From NCBI GenBank assembly GCA_003220345.1, contig QHSC01000132.1, forward strand, positions 1-32,735: DNA of 32,735 nt. Reading direction: 5' to 3'. The DNA comes from Candidatus Rokuibacteriota bacterium. GTDB lineage: Bacteria; Methylomirabilota; Methylomirabilia; Rokubacteriales; CSP1-6. Positions 17,972 through 25,066 of the stretch are shown piece after piece. Each line of letters opens with the position of its first letter. Position 1 is the stretch's first letter. The notes under the pieces were generated by a model. It made no database searches. It was not told the origin of the DNA and saw only the letters and a program-made list of their open reading frames with translations. Position numbers and translations under genes: made by a program.

Positions 17972-18988
17972 CTAGAGACTGCGGCCCACCGCCTCGGCGA
18001 CGGGGCGCAGCTCGCGCATGAGCTGGGCGAACTTCGACGGCTTGAGCGACTGGGGCCCGTCGGACAGCGCCTCCTCGGGCTTCGGATGCACCTCGATGAT
18101 GAGCCCGTCGGCGCCGCAGGCGACGGCGCCCTTGGCCATGGGCGCCACCAGGTCCCAGTGGCCTGTCCCATGCGAGGGATCGACGACGACGGGCAGGTGC
18201 GACAGCTTCTTCAGCACGGGCACCGCGTTCAGGTCGAGGGTGAAGCGCGTGCTCGTCTCGAAGGTGCGGATGCCGCGCTCGCAGAGAATCACGTTGGGAT
18301 TGCCGGCGGCGAGAATGTACTCGGCGGAGAGCAGGAACTCCTGGATGCTCGTGGCCATCCCGCGCTTGAGAAGCACGGGCTTGCCCATCTCCCCCACCCG
18401 CCGCAGCAAGGTGAAGTTCTGGATGTTGCGCGCGCCGATCTGCAGGATGTCGGAGTACTCGGCCACCATCTCGGCGCTCTCCGTCTCGAGCACCTCGGTG
18501 ACCACGGGCAGCCCCGTGCGCTTGCGCGCCTCCGCGAGGTACTTGAGCCCCTCCTCCTTCAGTCCCTGGAAGGCATAGGGCGAGGTGCGCGGCTTGAAGG
18601 CGCCCCCCCGCAGGATGCGCGCCCCCGACTCCTTGACACGGTCAGCGACCTCGAGCACCTGGGCCTCTGACTCGACCGAGCAGGGGCCCGCCATGACCAC
18701 GATGTCCTTGCCGCCGATGACCACGCCATTGACGCGCACCTCGGACGGCTCCCGCCGCACTTCCCTGCTCGCCAGCTTGAAGGGCTGCTGGACGGGCATG
18801 ACCGACTCCACGATCTCGACGGCCTCCAGGAGGCGCAGGTCCGGGCGGCCCCGCTCCTCGCCCACCGCGGCCACGATGGTCTTGAACTCGCCGCGGATGA
18901 CGTGGGGGGCATAGCCCATCTCGGTCACGCGCCGGCAGATGTCCTCGACGTCGCTGTCCCCGATGCCGCTCTTGAGCACGATGATCAT
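17972..18988 (-). CDS. aroF: DAHP synthase, type I-beta, downstream tandem copy
   Basis: 338 aa from the ATG at 18988 that overlaps the stop of the upstream paralogue (ATGA). It condenses PEP and erythrose 4-phosphate to 3-deoxy-D-arabino-heptulosonate 7-phosphate, the first step to Phe, Tyr and Trp. An N-terminal ferredoxin-like regulatory domain (1-75, MIIVLKSG...) precedes the barrel with [57 protein letters not shown] and [10 protein letters not shown]. Length and layout equal the Thermotoga-type enzyme in which the ferredoxin-like domain carries feedback inhibition. By eye the core is very similar to its neighbour, while the N-terminal domain is only about half identical. Confidence 0.95.
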   Translation of the reverse strand: MIIVLKSGIGDSDVEDICRRVTEMGYAPHVIRGEFKTIVAAVGEERGRPDLRLLEAVEIVESVMPVQQPFKLASREVRREPSEVRVNGVVIGGKDIVVMAGPCSVESEAQVLEVADRVKESGARILRGGAFKPRTSPYAFQGLKEEGLKYLAEARKRTGLPVVTEVLETESAEMVAEYSDILQIGARNIQNFTLLRRVGEMGKPVLLKRGMATSIQEFLLSAEYILAAGNPNVILCERGIRTFETSTRFTLDLNAVPVLKKLSHLPVVVDPSHGTGHWDLVAPMAKGAVACGADGLIIEVHPKPEEALSDGPQSLKPSKFAQLMRELRPVAEAVGRSL

Positions 18989-20001
18989 AGCGATCTCCCC
19001 AGAACCTCGGCGAGGGGCCGGAGCTCGGACATGAGTTTGCCGAACTTGTCCGGCTTGAGCGACTGGGGCCCGTCGGACAGCGCTTCGGCCGGATTGTTGT
19101 GCACCTCGATGATGAGCCCGTCCGCCCCCGCGGCCAGCCCCGCCTTGGCCATGGCCGACACGTATTCCCAGTGCCCCGTGCCGTGCGAGGGATCGACGAG
19201 AACCGGGAGGTGCGAGAGCTTCTTGACCACGGGGATGGCGTTGAGGTCGAGGGTGAAGCGCGTGGAGGTCTCGAAGGTCCTGATCCCGCGCTCGCAGAGG
19301 ATGACGTTGGGGTTGCCGCCCGCCAGCACGTACTCGGCGGAGAGGAGCCACTCCTGGATGGAGCTCGACATGCCGCGCTTGAGGAGCACGGGCTTGCCAC
19401 ACTCCGCCACGCGCTTGAGAAGCGAGAAGTTCTGGATGTTGCGCGCGCCGACCTGGAGGATGTCGGCGTGCTCGGCGACCACGTCGACCTTGTCGGGCTC
19501 CATCACCTCGGTGACCACGGGCAGCCCCGTGGCCTTGCTCGCCTCGTGCAGGAGCTTGAGCCCTTCCTCCTCGAGCCCCTGGAAGGCGTAGGGCGAGGTC
19601 CGCGGTTTGAAGGCCCCGCCGCGCAGGACGTGCGCCCCGCCGGCCTTGACGCCCTCGGCCACGGCCAGGAGCTGCGGGCGCGACTCGACGGAGCAGGGCC
19701 CGGCCATGACCACGAGCTGCTTGCCGCCGATGGGCACCCCGTGGATCCTGAACTGCGTCGATTCCGGGTGCGCCTCGCGGCTCGCCAGCTTGAAGGGCTG
19801 GAGAATCCGGACCACGTTCTCCACGCTCTCCAGGGCCTGCAGGGCCAGGAGCTGCTCCTTGGCGCGGTCGTCGCCCACCACGCCGATGATGGTGCGTTCC
19901 TCGCCGCGCGAGAGATGCGTCTTGAAGCCCAGGTCCCGCACCCGGCGTGAGACGTCCTCGATGTCCGCCTCGCTCGCTCCTGCCTTCAGCACGATGATCA
20001 T
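18985..20001 (-). CDS. aroF: DAHP synthase, type I-beta, upstream tandem copy
   Basis: 338 aa from the ATG at 20001, preceded by a GGGGGGA Shine-Dalgarno. It has the same architecture and catalytic motifs as the downstream copy: [57 protein letters not shown] and [10 protein letters not shown]. Its N-terminal domain ([20 protein letters not shown]) has diverged, which suggests that the two isoenzymes respond to different aromatic end products. It is the first gene of a two-gene operon that lies behind an apparent attenuator (20031-20210) with Trp, Tyr and Phe codons in a leader peptide, so both copies should be controlled together at transcription. Confidence 0.95.
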   Translation of the reverse strand: MIIVLKAGASEADIEDVSRRVRDLGFKTHLSRGEERTIIGVVGDDRAKEQLLALQALESVENVVRILQPFKLASREAHPESTQFRIHGVPIGGKQLVVMAGPCSVESRPQLLAVAEGVKAGGAHVLRGGAFKPRTSPYAFQGLEEEGLKLLHEASKATGLPVVTEVMEPDKVDVVAEHADILQVGARNIQNFSLLKRVAECGKPVLLKRGMSSSIQEWLLSAEYVLAGGNPNVILCERGIRTFETSTRFTLDLNAIPVVKKLSHLPVLVDPSHGTGHWEYVSAMAKAGLAAGADGLIIEVHNNPAEALSDGPQSLKPDKFGKLMSELRPLAEVLGRSL

Positions 20002-20030
20002 GGCCGTCCCCCCTGACCGCTCCAGGTCAG

Positions 20031-20068
20031 AAAAGCAAAAACGCCACGGGTCGCTCGACCCGCGGCGT
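20031..20068 (-). terminator. Attenuator terminator in front of the aroF pair
   Basis: On the minus strand a 12-base stem ACGCCGCGGGTC / GACCCGTGGCGT (one G-U pair) with a GAGC loop is followed by TTTTGCTTTT. It ends about 30 bases before the aroF start and about 170 bases after the promoter at 20245-20273, so it would stop transcription of the leader rather than of a whole gene. Its left arm can also pair with 20084-20092 (GCCCGTGGC), giving a competing antiterminator. Confidence 0.85.
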
Positions 20069-20083
20069 CTGTCTTCTCACATG

Positions 20084-20150
20084 GCCACGGGCGGGCGGCT
20101 CGTCCGCCCCGTGGCTCCTCGGTTCAGCTCATGGGAGCCAGTGGGCAGAC
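20084..20150 (-). promoter_or_regulatory. Alternative leader hairpins (attenuator switch)
   Basis: Several mutually exclusive pairings are visible in the minus-strand RNA. GTCTGCCC (20150-20143) and TGGCTCC (20140-20134) can pair with GGGCGGAC (20109-20102) and GGAGCCA (20118-20112) as one long stem that overlaps the end of the leader-peptide reading frame. GGGCGG (20109-20104) can instead form a local hairpin with CCGCCC (20098-20093). GCCCGTGGC (20092-20084) can pair with the left arm of the terminator. A ribosome stalled on the aromatic codons or parked at the leader stop would favour different members of this set. Confidence 0.6.
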
Positions 20151-20210
20151 GTGGGGAAAGTAAAAATACCGCCACCCACCCTGCGCGCTCCCCATCCTCA
20201 CTGCGTTCAC
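20124..20210 (-). CDS. Putative aromatic leader peptide with a WRYFYF codon run
   Basis: A short frame of 28 codons starts at a GTG (20210), ten bases after GGGAGG, and ends with TGA at 20126-20124. An in-frame ATG lies at 20228, and another inside at codon 6. Codons 13-18 (20174-20157) read Trp-Arg-Tyr-Phe-Tyr-Phe, covering all three aromatic end products of the pathway started by the genes downstream. The frame ends inside the first alternative stem. This is the arrangement of trp and phe leader peptides in enterobacteria. The peptide itself is not expected to have a function; its translation would sense charged tRNA-Trp, tRNA-Tyr and tRNA-Phe. No homology to a named leader is claimed. Confidence 0.72.
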   Translation of the reverse strand: MNAVRMGSAQGGWRYFYFPHVCPLAPMS

Positions 20211-20244
20211 TGGCTTGATGCCTCCCATGAAGAAAGTGCCGCCG

Positions 20245-20273
20245 AGTCTACGTGGTCCGGTCCTCGATGTCAA
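20245..20273 (-). promoter_or_regulatory. Promoter for the aroF leader and operon
   Basis: On the minus strand, perfect TTGACA (20273-20268), a 17-base spacer and TAGACT (20250-20245) are seen. The -35 overlaps the stop codon of the upstream TVP38-like gene. Transcription would start near 20237 and give a leader of roughly 235 nt before the aroF ATG. Confidence 0.8.
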
Positions 20274-20974
20274 GTTCCCGGCCCCGGGGCCTCTCCCGAG
20301 CCGGGGGTCTCGTCATCGGCCTGGGTCCGCCCCTCCATCCAGGCCACGAGCCGGTGCCGGTAGTAGTAGAGGGGGATGGCCACGGCCGCGACCACGGCCG
20401 TGAGCACCGCGACTTCGAGATAGTGACCCGAGGCGGTCTTCGCGCCCTGAGCGGAGAGCACCAAGGTCCCGGGCACTCGCCCGAGCGACGACACGATGGC
20501 GAAGACCCAGAAGGGCATGGGCGAGAGACCGAAGAGATAGCAGACGATGTCCTTGGGCAGCCCCGGGATGAGGAAGATGATGAAGCAGACGATGGCGCCC
20601 TCGGCCTCCACGATGAAGCCGAGCTTCTGCCACGTCTCTTCCTTGACGAGGTTCTTGACGTAGTGGGCACCCAGCCACCGCCCGAGGGTGAAGGACACGA
20701 GCGAGCCGATCGTGAGCCCGATGGTCGAGTACAGGAGCCCGAGCCACTGGCCGAAGAGAAAGCCTCCGAGGATGCCTGTGGCCTCGCCGGGAATGGGCGA
20801 GATGATCACCTGCAGCGCCTGGAGCGCGATGAACAGCAAGGGGGCGAGGATCCCCCACTCCGAGAGCGTCTGCTTGAGGAACTGCTTGTCGACGTAGAGG
20901 CGGACGAGGTACTGGTAGGCGGGGGCGTCGGTCCACACGAGCCACACGCAGTACCCGATGATGGCCGCGCTCAC
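20270..20974 (-). CDS. TVP38/TMEM64 (DedA/VTT-like) membrane protein
   Basis: 234 aa using a GTG at 20974; the frame is open a little further upstream (RWALASL...), so a slightly longer N-terminus is possible and no clear Shine-Dalgarno decides. The protein has about five hydrophobic segments and the VTT-domain signatures PIPGEATGILGGFLFG, GLTIGSLVSFTLGRWLG and FLIPGLPKDIVCYLFGL, including the conserved Pro-Gly pairs and a re-entrant-loop-like region. Relatives are inner-membrane proteins linked to lipid scrambling and membrane homeostasis. The C-terminal tail is acidic and Pro/Gly-rich. Its stop overlaps the promoter of the aroF operon. Confidence 0.85.
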   Translation of the reverse strand: MSAAIIGYCVWLVWTDAPAYQYLVRLYVDKQFLKQTLSEWGILAPLLFIALQALQVIISPIPGEATGILGGFLFGQWLGLLYSTIGLTIGSLVSFTLGRWLGAHYVKNLVKEETWQKLGFIVEAEGAIVCFIIFLIPGLPKDIVCYLFGLSPMPFWVFAIVSSLGRVPGTLVLSAQGAKTASGHYLEVAVLTAVVAAVAIPLYYYRHRLVAWMEGRTQADDETPGSGEAPGPGT

Positions 20975-21032
20975 CAGCGACGCGAGGGCCCAGCGAGAGC
21001 CGGAGGTCAGAGCCGCGCTCCCGCCACGCGTG

Positions 21033-22103
21033 TCATGCCGCGCCCGTTCCCGTCACCAGCGGGTCGGGATCGAAGCGCCCGAACCAGCCATAGCGCGGCC
21101 ACCAGCGGGGCAGCATGGGCTGTCGCGCCGCTGCCTGCGCCAGCGTGACGAACCACCGCGTGGGCGTGTGCTCGGCCATCCACTGCGCGACGCGCAGGAT
21201 TCGATAGGGAACGCGATAGCCATCGACGATGGTGCGATACCGATCGAGACCTTCCTGGAGGCCGAGCCGCCCGTCGAGGATCTGCTGCACGATGCGCCCG
21301 CACTGGACGCCGAAGTAGAGGGCGGGCCGTATCCCCTCGGCCGTGAGAGGCAGGCACTGCCCCGCGGCATCGCCCACGGCGAAGAGTCGGCCCACGGTGG
21401 GGCGGAAGAGCCGGTTCGGGAAATAGGTGCCGTGATACGTGGTGCCCACGGTGCCGCAGTCGCGCAGGAAGCGCTCGAGGGCGGGCTTCAGCTTGGACAG
21501 GCCGACGTAGGACCCGAGCCCGATGAGGCTGCCCTTGCCGACGGGAAAGACCCAGCCGAGGCCGCGCGGGATCAACCCGCGATCGAGCCAGAGATGTAGA
21601 CCCTCACCGGAGAGGTCCGTGTGAGTCTCGAGGCCGAAGGAGAACTGTCCGCCCGCGGCCGTGGCCGTGGCGCCGGAATTCACCACGGCGCGACGCCAGC
21701 CGGAGCAGTCGACCACGATGGGCGCGGTGAAGCGTCCTTCCGTCGTCACCACAGCGCCGTCGTCGACCCCGATCACCGAGGTCCGAAGGAAGCGAGCGCG
21801 CACCTGCCCCAGCATGCCCAGGCAGAAGCGCTTGTAATCGAAGGTGCAGAAGGGAACGGCCGAGAGGTCGTACGTGACGGACCGCGTCGGGCCGCGCACG
21901 GTGAGCTTGTCATGAACCTGCAAGACGCTATCGGCGACGCCGAAGGCCTCAGGCACCCAGAGGGGCGTGCCGCAGGCCGACGTCTGCACGGCACCGATCT
22001 CGTTGCGGTCGAGCAGCAAGACTTCGCCGTGAAGCTGCCGAGCCACCGCCAAGCCGGCGAAGCTGCCGCCCACGACGATTGCGTCATAATTTCTGGTGGG
22101 CAT
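21033..22103 (-). CDS. FAD-dependent oxidoreductase, geranylgeranyl-reductase-like
   Basis: 356 aa. The N-terminal dinucleotide-binding fold is YDAIVVGGSFAGLAVARQL with LLLDRNEIG. The mid region has VVDCSGWRRAVV, and GRLFAVGDAAGQCLPLTAEGIRPAL near residue 240 matches the GDAAG...GI(R/G) motif of the geranylgeranyl reductase / halogenase / monooxygenase superfamily. The C-terminus is rich in Trp, Arg and Pro. Possible substrates are prenyl chains of lipids or quinones; this is not determined. The promoter at 22105-22140 places its -10 eight bases before the ATG and is covered by a perfect palindrome, so expression is probably repressor-controlled and the mRNA leaderless. Confidence 0.82.
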   Translation of the reverse strand: MPTRNYDAIVVGGSFAGLAVARQLHGEVLLLDRNEIGAVQTSACGTPLWVPEAFGVADSVLQVHDKLTVRGPTRSVTYDLSAVPFCTFDYKRFCLGMLGQVRARFLRTSVIGVDDGAVVTTEGRFTAPIVVDCSGWRRAVVNSGATATAAGGQFSFGLETHTDLSGEGLHLWLDRGLIPRGLGWVFPVGKGSLIGLGSYVGLSKLKPALERFLRDCGTVGTTYHGTYFPNRLFRPTVGRLFAVGDAAGQCLPLTAEGIRPALYFGVQCGRIVQQILDGRLGLQEGLDRYRTIVDGYRVPYRILRVAQWMAEHTPTRWFVTLAQAAARQPMLPRWWPRYGWFGRFDPDPLVTGTGAA

Positions 22104-22104
22104 G

Positions 22105-22140
22105 CTATCGGATAGTCCGATAGACGCCAGGGGAAGTCAA
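22105..22140 (-). promoter_or_regulatory. Promoter with palindromic operator for the FAD oxidoreductase
   Basis: On the minus strand TTGACT (22140-22135), a 17-base spacer and GACTAT (22117-22112) are seen. A perfect 19-base palindrome CTATCGGA-tag-TCCGATAG (22105-22123) covers the -10 and the start region. A dimeric repressor bound here would block the promoter. The GGACTA core recalls Rrf2-family sites, but this is only a resemblance. Confidence 0.65.
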
Positions 22141-22182
22141 ATATCGCTGGGGCTTGCGCAGCACTCGCATGGCAGCAGCGGG

Positions 22183-22245
22183 TCAGTCGCTGTAGAGCCC
22201 AACGGTATCGCCGTTCGGATCGCGCACATAGACGGCAGGGAGGAG
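22183..22245 (-). pseudogene. Remnant of a VOC-family gene (C-terminal end only)
   Basis: Twenty codons read on the minus strand as ...AVYVRDPNGDTVGLYSD before a stop, the typical last strand of VOC-fold proteins (compare DDPSGNPIELFQP of the gene at 17594). An in-frame stop lies directly upstream, and I find no continuing similarity in other frames. It is probably a leftover from a deletion. Confidence 0.4.
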
Positions 22246-22312
22246 CTACGCCGGACCCGAACGGACGGCGCAAGAGGGCGGAGCCCTCGCTTCCCGGAAG
22301 GCGGGGATGCGC

Positions 22313-22447
22313 TCACGGCCGCGGGCGCCGCGCCGCCTTTCGCCTCGCTTTCGCCGCGCGCCGCACGATGGCCTCGCGCTCGACCGTGGCCGCCTCGATG
22401 GGCCTCTTGCTCTTCTTGTTCTTGCCGACGCTCTTTCTGATGCCCAT
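22313..22447 (-). CDS. Small Lys/Arg-rich protein
   Basis: 44 aa from the ATG at 22447, beginning MGIRKSVGKNKKSKRPIEAA and ending in an Arg/Ala-rich helix. About 40 percent of residues are Lys or Arg. Codons are strongly G/C-ending throughout, as in the neighbouring real genes, which argues for coding. There is no strong Shine-Dalgarno. It could bind nucleic acid. I recognise no family. Confidence 0.4.
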   Translation of the reverse strand: MGIRKSVGKNKKSKRPIEAATVEREAIVRRAAKARRKAARRPRP

Positions 22448-22498
22448 GACAGGATCCAGTGTACTCCAGGGCAGCGACGGCTGCCGCCATGGCGCCGC

Positions 22499-22885
22499 TC
22501 ATGCGCGATCGGTCAGGGCGAGCTCGAGATGATTGTGGCAGGCACGGCAATCGAGTCGCCACGTCGGCGCAAATCGGTTGCCCGCGGTAAAATCCTGCTC
22601 GAACTTGCACCGGGGACAGACGCCGTGGACACGCACCACCGTCTCGGCATCGCGGACGCGCATCACCCCGGTCACGATGCCGATGAGGAGGAAGCCCGGC
22701 ACGAGGACGAAGTGAAGCCCCGGGATGAAGATGCAGGCGCCGGCGATCGCCCAGAATGTCCCGGCGCCTCGGAACCCTCGCGTGAGTCGCTGACCCGGGG
22801 TCAGGCGCGCGACCGATACCTCGGCATGGCTCGGCATCGACCCGAAGGCGGTGAGGGAAGCGTCGAGCACCTCGGGCTCGATCAC
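22499..22885 (-). CDS. Membrane protein with C-terminal zinc-ribbon-like cysteines
   Basis: 128 aa starting with a GTG at 22885 that overlaps the superoxide dismutase stop (GTGA). A polar N-terminus is followed by a hydrophobic hairpin (about residues 40-70, FWAIAGACIFIPGLHFVLVPGFLLIGIVTGVM in two helices), then CPRC near 90 and CRAC near 117, which are spaced like a zinc ribbon. It would be an inner-membrane protein with a small cytosolic or periplasmic metal-binding tail. The function is unknown; co-translation with sodB suggests a link with oxidative stress. Confidence 0.72.
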   Translation of the reverse strand: MIEPEVLDASLTAFGSMPSHAEVSVARLTPGQRLTRGFRGAGTFWAIAGACIFIPGLHFVLVPGFLLIGIVTGVMRVRDAETVVRVHGVCPRCKFEQDFTAGNRFAPTWRLDCRACHNHLELALTDRA

Positions 22886-23523
22886 GCCGCCGCCGTACGC
22901 ATGGCCTGGGGCTCGCAAAGCCGCCGCTCGACCGTGGCCCAGTCAACGTTGCGGAAGAATGCGTCGATGTAGCGCCCCTTCTCGTTCGCCGCGTAGTCGC
23001 GCATGAAGGCGTGCTCCCAGACATCCATCACGAGGAGCGGCTTGAATCCGGCGGGCACGCCGTCCTGATGCAGGGTCACCCAGTGGTTCGTCACGCGGGC
23101 AGTGGCGGGGTCCTGGCAGAGAAGCACCCAGCCCACGCCTCGCATCCCGCCAATGGCCCGGAAGTCCGTCTGCCATCGCTCCACGGAGCCGAAGGCGTCC
23201 CGGAGCGCGGCAGTGATGGCGGAGCCGGCGGCCGGACGCGGATCGGCGCCGCCGCGAAGGTTCGAGAAGTAGTACTCGTGCAGGATCATGCCGTTGTACT
23301 CGTAGCCGAGACGACGGGTCAGCTCGGCGAACTGCAGGTCGCGGCCCGAGGCGCGGCCCTGCGCGCGGAGGGCGGCCAGCTCGTCGTTGAGAATGTTGAC
23401 CTGCCGGACATAGCCGGCGTAGAGCACGAGGTGCTCGGCGACCTGCAGGGCGGACAGGCCGTCGAGCCCCTCGAGATTGGCGAAGCGCTGCTCCTGGTAG
23501 CCCGTCGCGTTCACATACGTCAT
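22882..23523 (-). CDS. sodB: Fe/Mn superoxide dismutase
   Basis: 213 aa. It converts superoxide to oxygen and hydrogen peroxide. All four metal ligands can be placed: His in VAEHLVLYAGYV, His in GMILHEYYFSNL, and Asp and His in MDVWEHAFMRDY. GGMRGVGWVLLCQD contains the conserved Gly-Trp region before the last ligands. There is no signal peptide, so it is cytosolic. The first-ligand surroundings differ from the usual KHH, placing it among divergent bacterial enzymes. An AAGGAG Shine-Dalgarno precedes the ATG. Three 11-base-spaced repeats lie upstream (23597-23624) and may control it. Confidence 0.9.
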   Translation of the reverse strand: MTYVNATGYQEQRFANLEGLDGLSALQVAEHLVLYAGYVRQVNILNDELAALRAQGRASGRDLQFAELTRRLGYEYNGMILHEYYFSNLRGGADPRPAAGSAITAALRDAFGSVERWQTDFRAIGGMRGVGWVLLCQDPATARVTNHWVTLHQDGVPAGFKPLLVMDVWEHAFMRDYAANEKGRYIDAFFRNVDWATVERRLCEPQAMRTAAA

Positions 23524-23596
23524 TGCCGACTCCTTCTCGTACCGCGATACTGCGGCGCATCAGTGAAGCTCCTACACCAGACACTACGAGTGAAGC

Positions 23597-23624
23597 ATGA
23601 GAGAAGGATGAGAGCGAAATGAGA
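23597..23624 (-). promoter_or_regulatory. Three ATGAGA repeats with 11-base period
   Basis: Perfect hexamers ATGAGA (TCTCAT on the minus strand) begin at 23597, 23608 and 23619. The 11-base phasing puts them on one face of the helix, as at binding sites of OmpR/PhoB-type response regulators. On the minus strand TAGTGT follows ten bases after the last hexamer and could be the sodB -10. The rest of this 166-base divergent gap holds a sequence shared with 25871-25889. Confidence 0.5.
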
Positions 23625-23689
23625 AGGCGCATTCCCAGGGCTGTGAGCTACGCTTACAGGCCCCCGCCACCCTGTGTTATCTCCGGCGA

Positions 23690-24090
23690 ATGCCCAGGGC
23701 GGGATTCACCGGCGCCGTCCTCCTCCTGGCCGCTCTGCTTCCCTCGACGGCCCGCGCGCAGACGGTGGGCCAGGTGTTCCAGCGGGCCAATCCCTCCGTC
23801 GTCACCATCCGCACAACAGAGCGCGAGATTGCCGGCACCGAGCCCGGCCAGTTCACGGGAGTGGCCGGTCTGGGCTCGGGCGTCTTGATCTCCGCGGACG
23901 GCAAGATCATGACGGCCGCCCACGTCGTGCAGCTCGCCGACAAGATCACCGTGGAGTTCCTGAACGGGGAGACCGTGGGCGCCCAGGTCGCATCCAGGAG
24001 CGCCTGAGCCGCAAGAAGGCCGGCGAGGCGATCGCCCTCAAGGTCTTGCGCGAAGGGCGCGTTGTCGAGCTCTCCGGCATCAAGCCCTAG
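23690..24090 (+). pseudogene. HtrA/DegP-like serine protease gene with internal deletion
   Basis: The first frame (from the ATG at 23690) gives a signal peptide (LLLAALLPSTARA) and the start of a trypsin-like protease, VGQVFQRANPSVVTI...GLGSGVLISADGKIMTAAHVV, including the catalytic His of TAAHVV. At about 23985-24000 it runs out of frame and stops at 24007. The other frame then reads RIQERLSRKKAGEAIALKVLREGRVVELSGIKP to 24090, which is the end of a PDZ domain. The Asp and Ser of the triad (GNSGGP) and most of the PDZ are missing. The gene is therefore broken by a deletion of several hundred bases with a frame change; an assembly error is the alternative. Confidence 0.75.
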
Positions 24091-24115
24091 CCGGCGGCTG
24101 AAAAGGAGTCGCCTG

Positions 24116-24523
24116 TCAGGAGGCGAGTTTTCGGCGGCGAACTCGCCGGCCGGGAGCCTTCCCAGCATCCGACCCGTCCATGAGGAGCCGCTTGGCCACG
24201 AAGTACTTCTTCGGGTGGCGCCGATTCTCACGGGCCCGCTCGCGATAGCGCTCCAGCTGCCGCTCCAGGGCAGCCATGACCCCGTCGAAGGCGAGCCGGG
24301 GCGTGGCGGCCACGTGCTCGATGTGAATGGCGGGACGATAGGGGACGCGAAGATCCACCGCGCAGCGCAAGGCCAGGCCGCCCTTGGGACCGTCATCGTC
24401 GAAGAAGGTCACGCGAGCGCGGATGGGGGCGGCCTTGATGGTCTCGAGCGCCGCGCCGACGAGCCGGCCCACGCGCCCCCGTAGCATCGGATCTCTCTCC
24501 AGCCCTTGGATGTCGACCTTCAT
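24116..24523 (-). CDS. HPF/RaiA-like ribosome-associated protein
   Basis: 135 aa from the ATG at 24523 with GGAGGG upstream. The N-terminus MKVDIQGLERDPMLRGRVGRLV and the segment RARVTFFDDDGPKGG...CAVDLRVP followed by AFDGVMAALERQLERYRER resemble the S30AE fold (beta-alpha-beta-beta-beta-alpha) of hibernation-promoting factors. The tail (RRHPKKYFVAKR..., ending RRVRRRK) is very basic and could bind rRNA. HPF proteins dimerise or silence ribosomes under stress. Its place downstream of a universal stress protein gene fits. The match is by fold-like pattern rather than strong identity. Confidence 0.65.
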   Translation of the reverse strand: MKVDIQGLERDPMLRGRVGRLVGAALETIKAAPIRARVTFFDDDGPKGGLALRCAVDLRVPYRPAIHIEHVAATPRLAFDGVMAALERQLERYRERARENRRHPKKYFVAKRLLMDGSDAGKAPGRRVRRRKLAS

Positions 24524-24548
24524 GGCTTCCCTCCGAGGGCGACGCCGG

Positions 24549-24995
24549 CTAGCGGCCGCGCACGGTCAGCACGGGGCACCGGGCCCCTGCCACCACGCGA
24601 GATGCGACGCTGCCGAGAAAGAGCCGGACGAGGCCCGTGCGTCCGTGCGTCCCGATCACGATGAGGTCGGCCTTCCGGCGGCGCGCCGCGCGGAGGATCT
24701 GATCGTCGGCCACTCCCTCTACGAGGAGCGCGGTCGCGCGGGCCCCCGCCTTGCGGGCCTTGACCTGCAGCGCGGCCAGCCGCTTCTCGGCGTATTTCCG
24801 CGCCGAGGCTTCGAGGTCCTCGTAAACCTGGGGGGCGACATAACCCTCGCCGCCGATGGGCATGGGCGGCGCGAGCACGTGAAGAAGGAAGAGCTGAGCG
24901 CGGTCGGCCCGAGCCAGGGCCACGGCCCGCGCGAACGCCGCACTCGAGGCGCCGGAGAAATCCGTCGGATGAAGGATGCGCCGCCACTTGATCAT
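24549..24995 (-). CDS. Universal stress protein (UspA family)
   Basis: 148 aa from the ATG at 24995 with GGGAGGG five bases upstream. The N-terminus IKWRRILHPTDFSGASSAAFARAVALA and the ATP-binding signature GTHGRTGLVRLFLGSVASRVV (G-2x-G-9x-G-S type) are clear, ending with CPVLTVRG. Usp proteins bind ATP or AMP and support survival under starvation or oxidative stress; the exact role here is unknown. It is followed after 25 bases by the HPF-like gene. Confidence 0.9.
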   Translation of the reverse strand: MIKWRRILHPTDFSGASSAAFARAVALARADRAQLFLLHVLAPPMPIGGEGYVAPQVYEDLEASARKYAEKRLAALQVKARKAGARATALLVEGVADDQILRAARRRKADLIVIGTHGRTGLVRLFLGSVASRVVAGARCPVLTVRGR

Positions 24996-25066
24996 GGATG
25001 CCCTCCCGGGAGCGCTGACTCCTACCCGGAGCATAGCATGCCGTCGCCGGCGGCCCGGCGTGGGCC

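Noticed and set aside
23690-24007. Complete short secreted protease
   Set aside because: The frame ends before the catalytic Asp and Ser, and the remaining PDZ end lies in another frame, so it is a broken gene.
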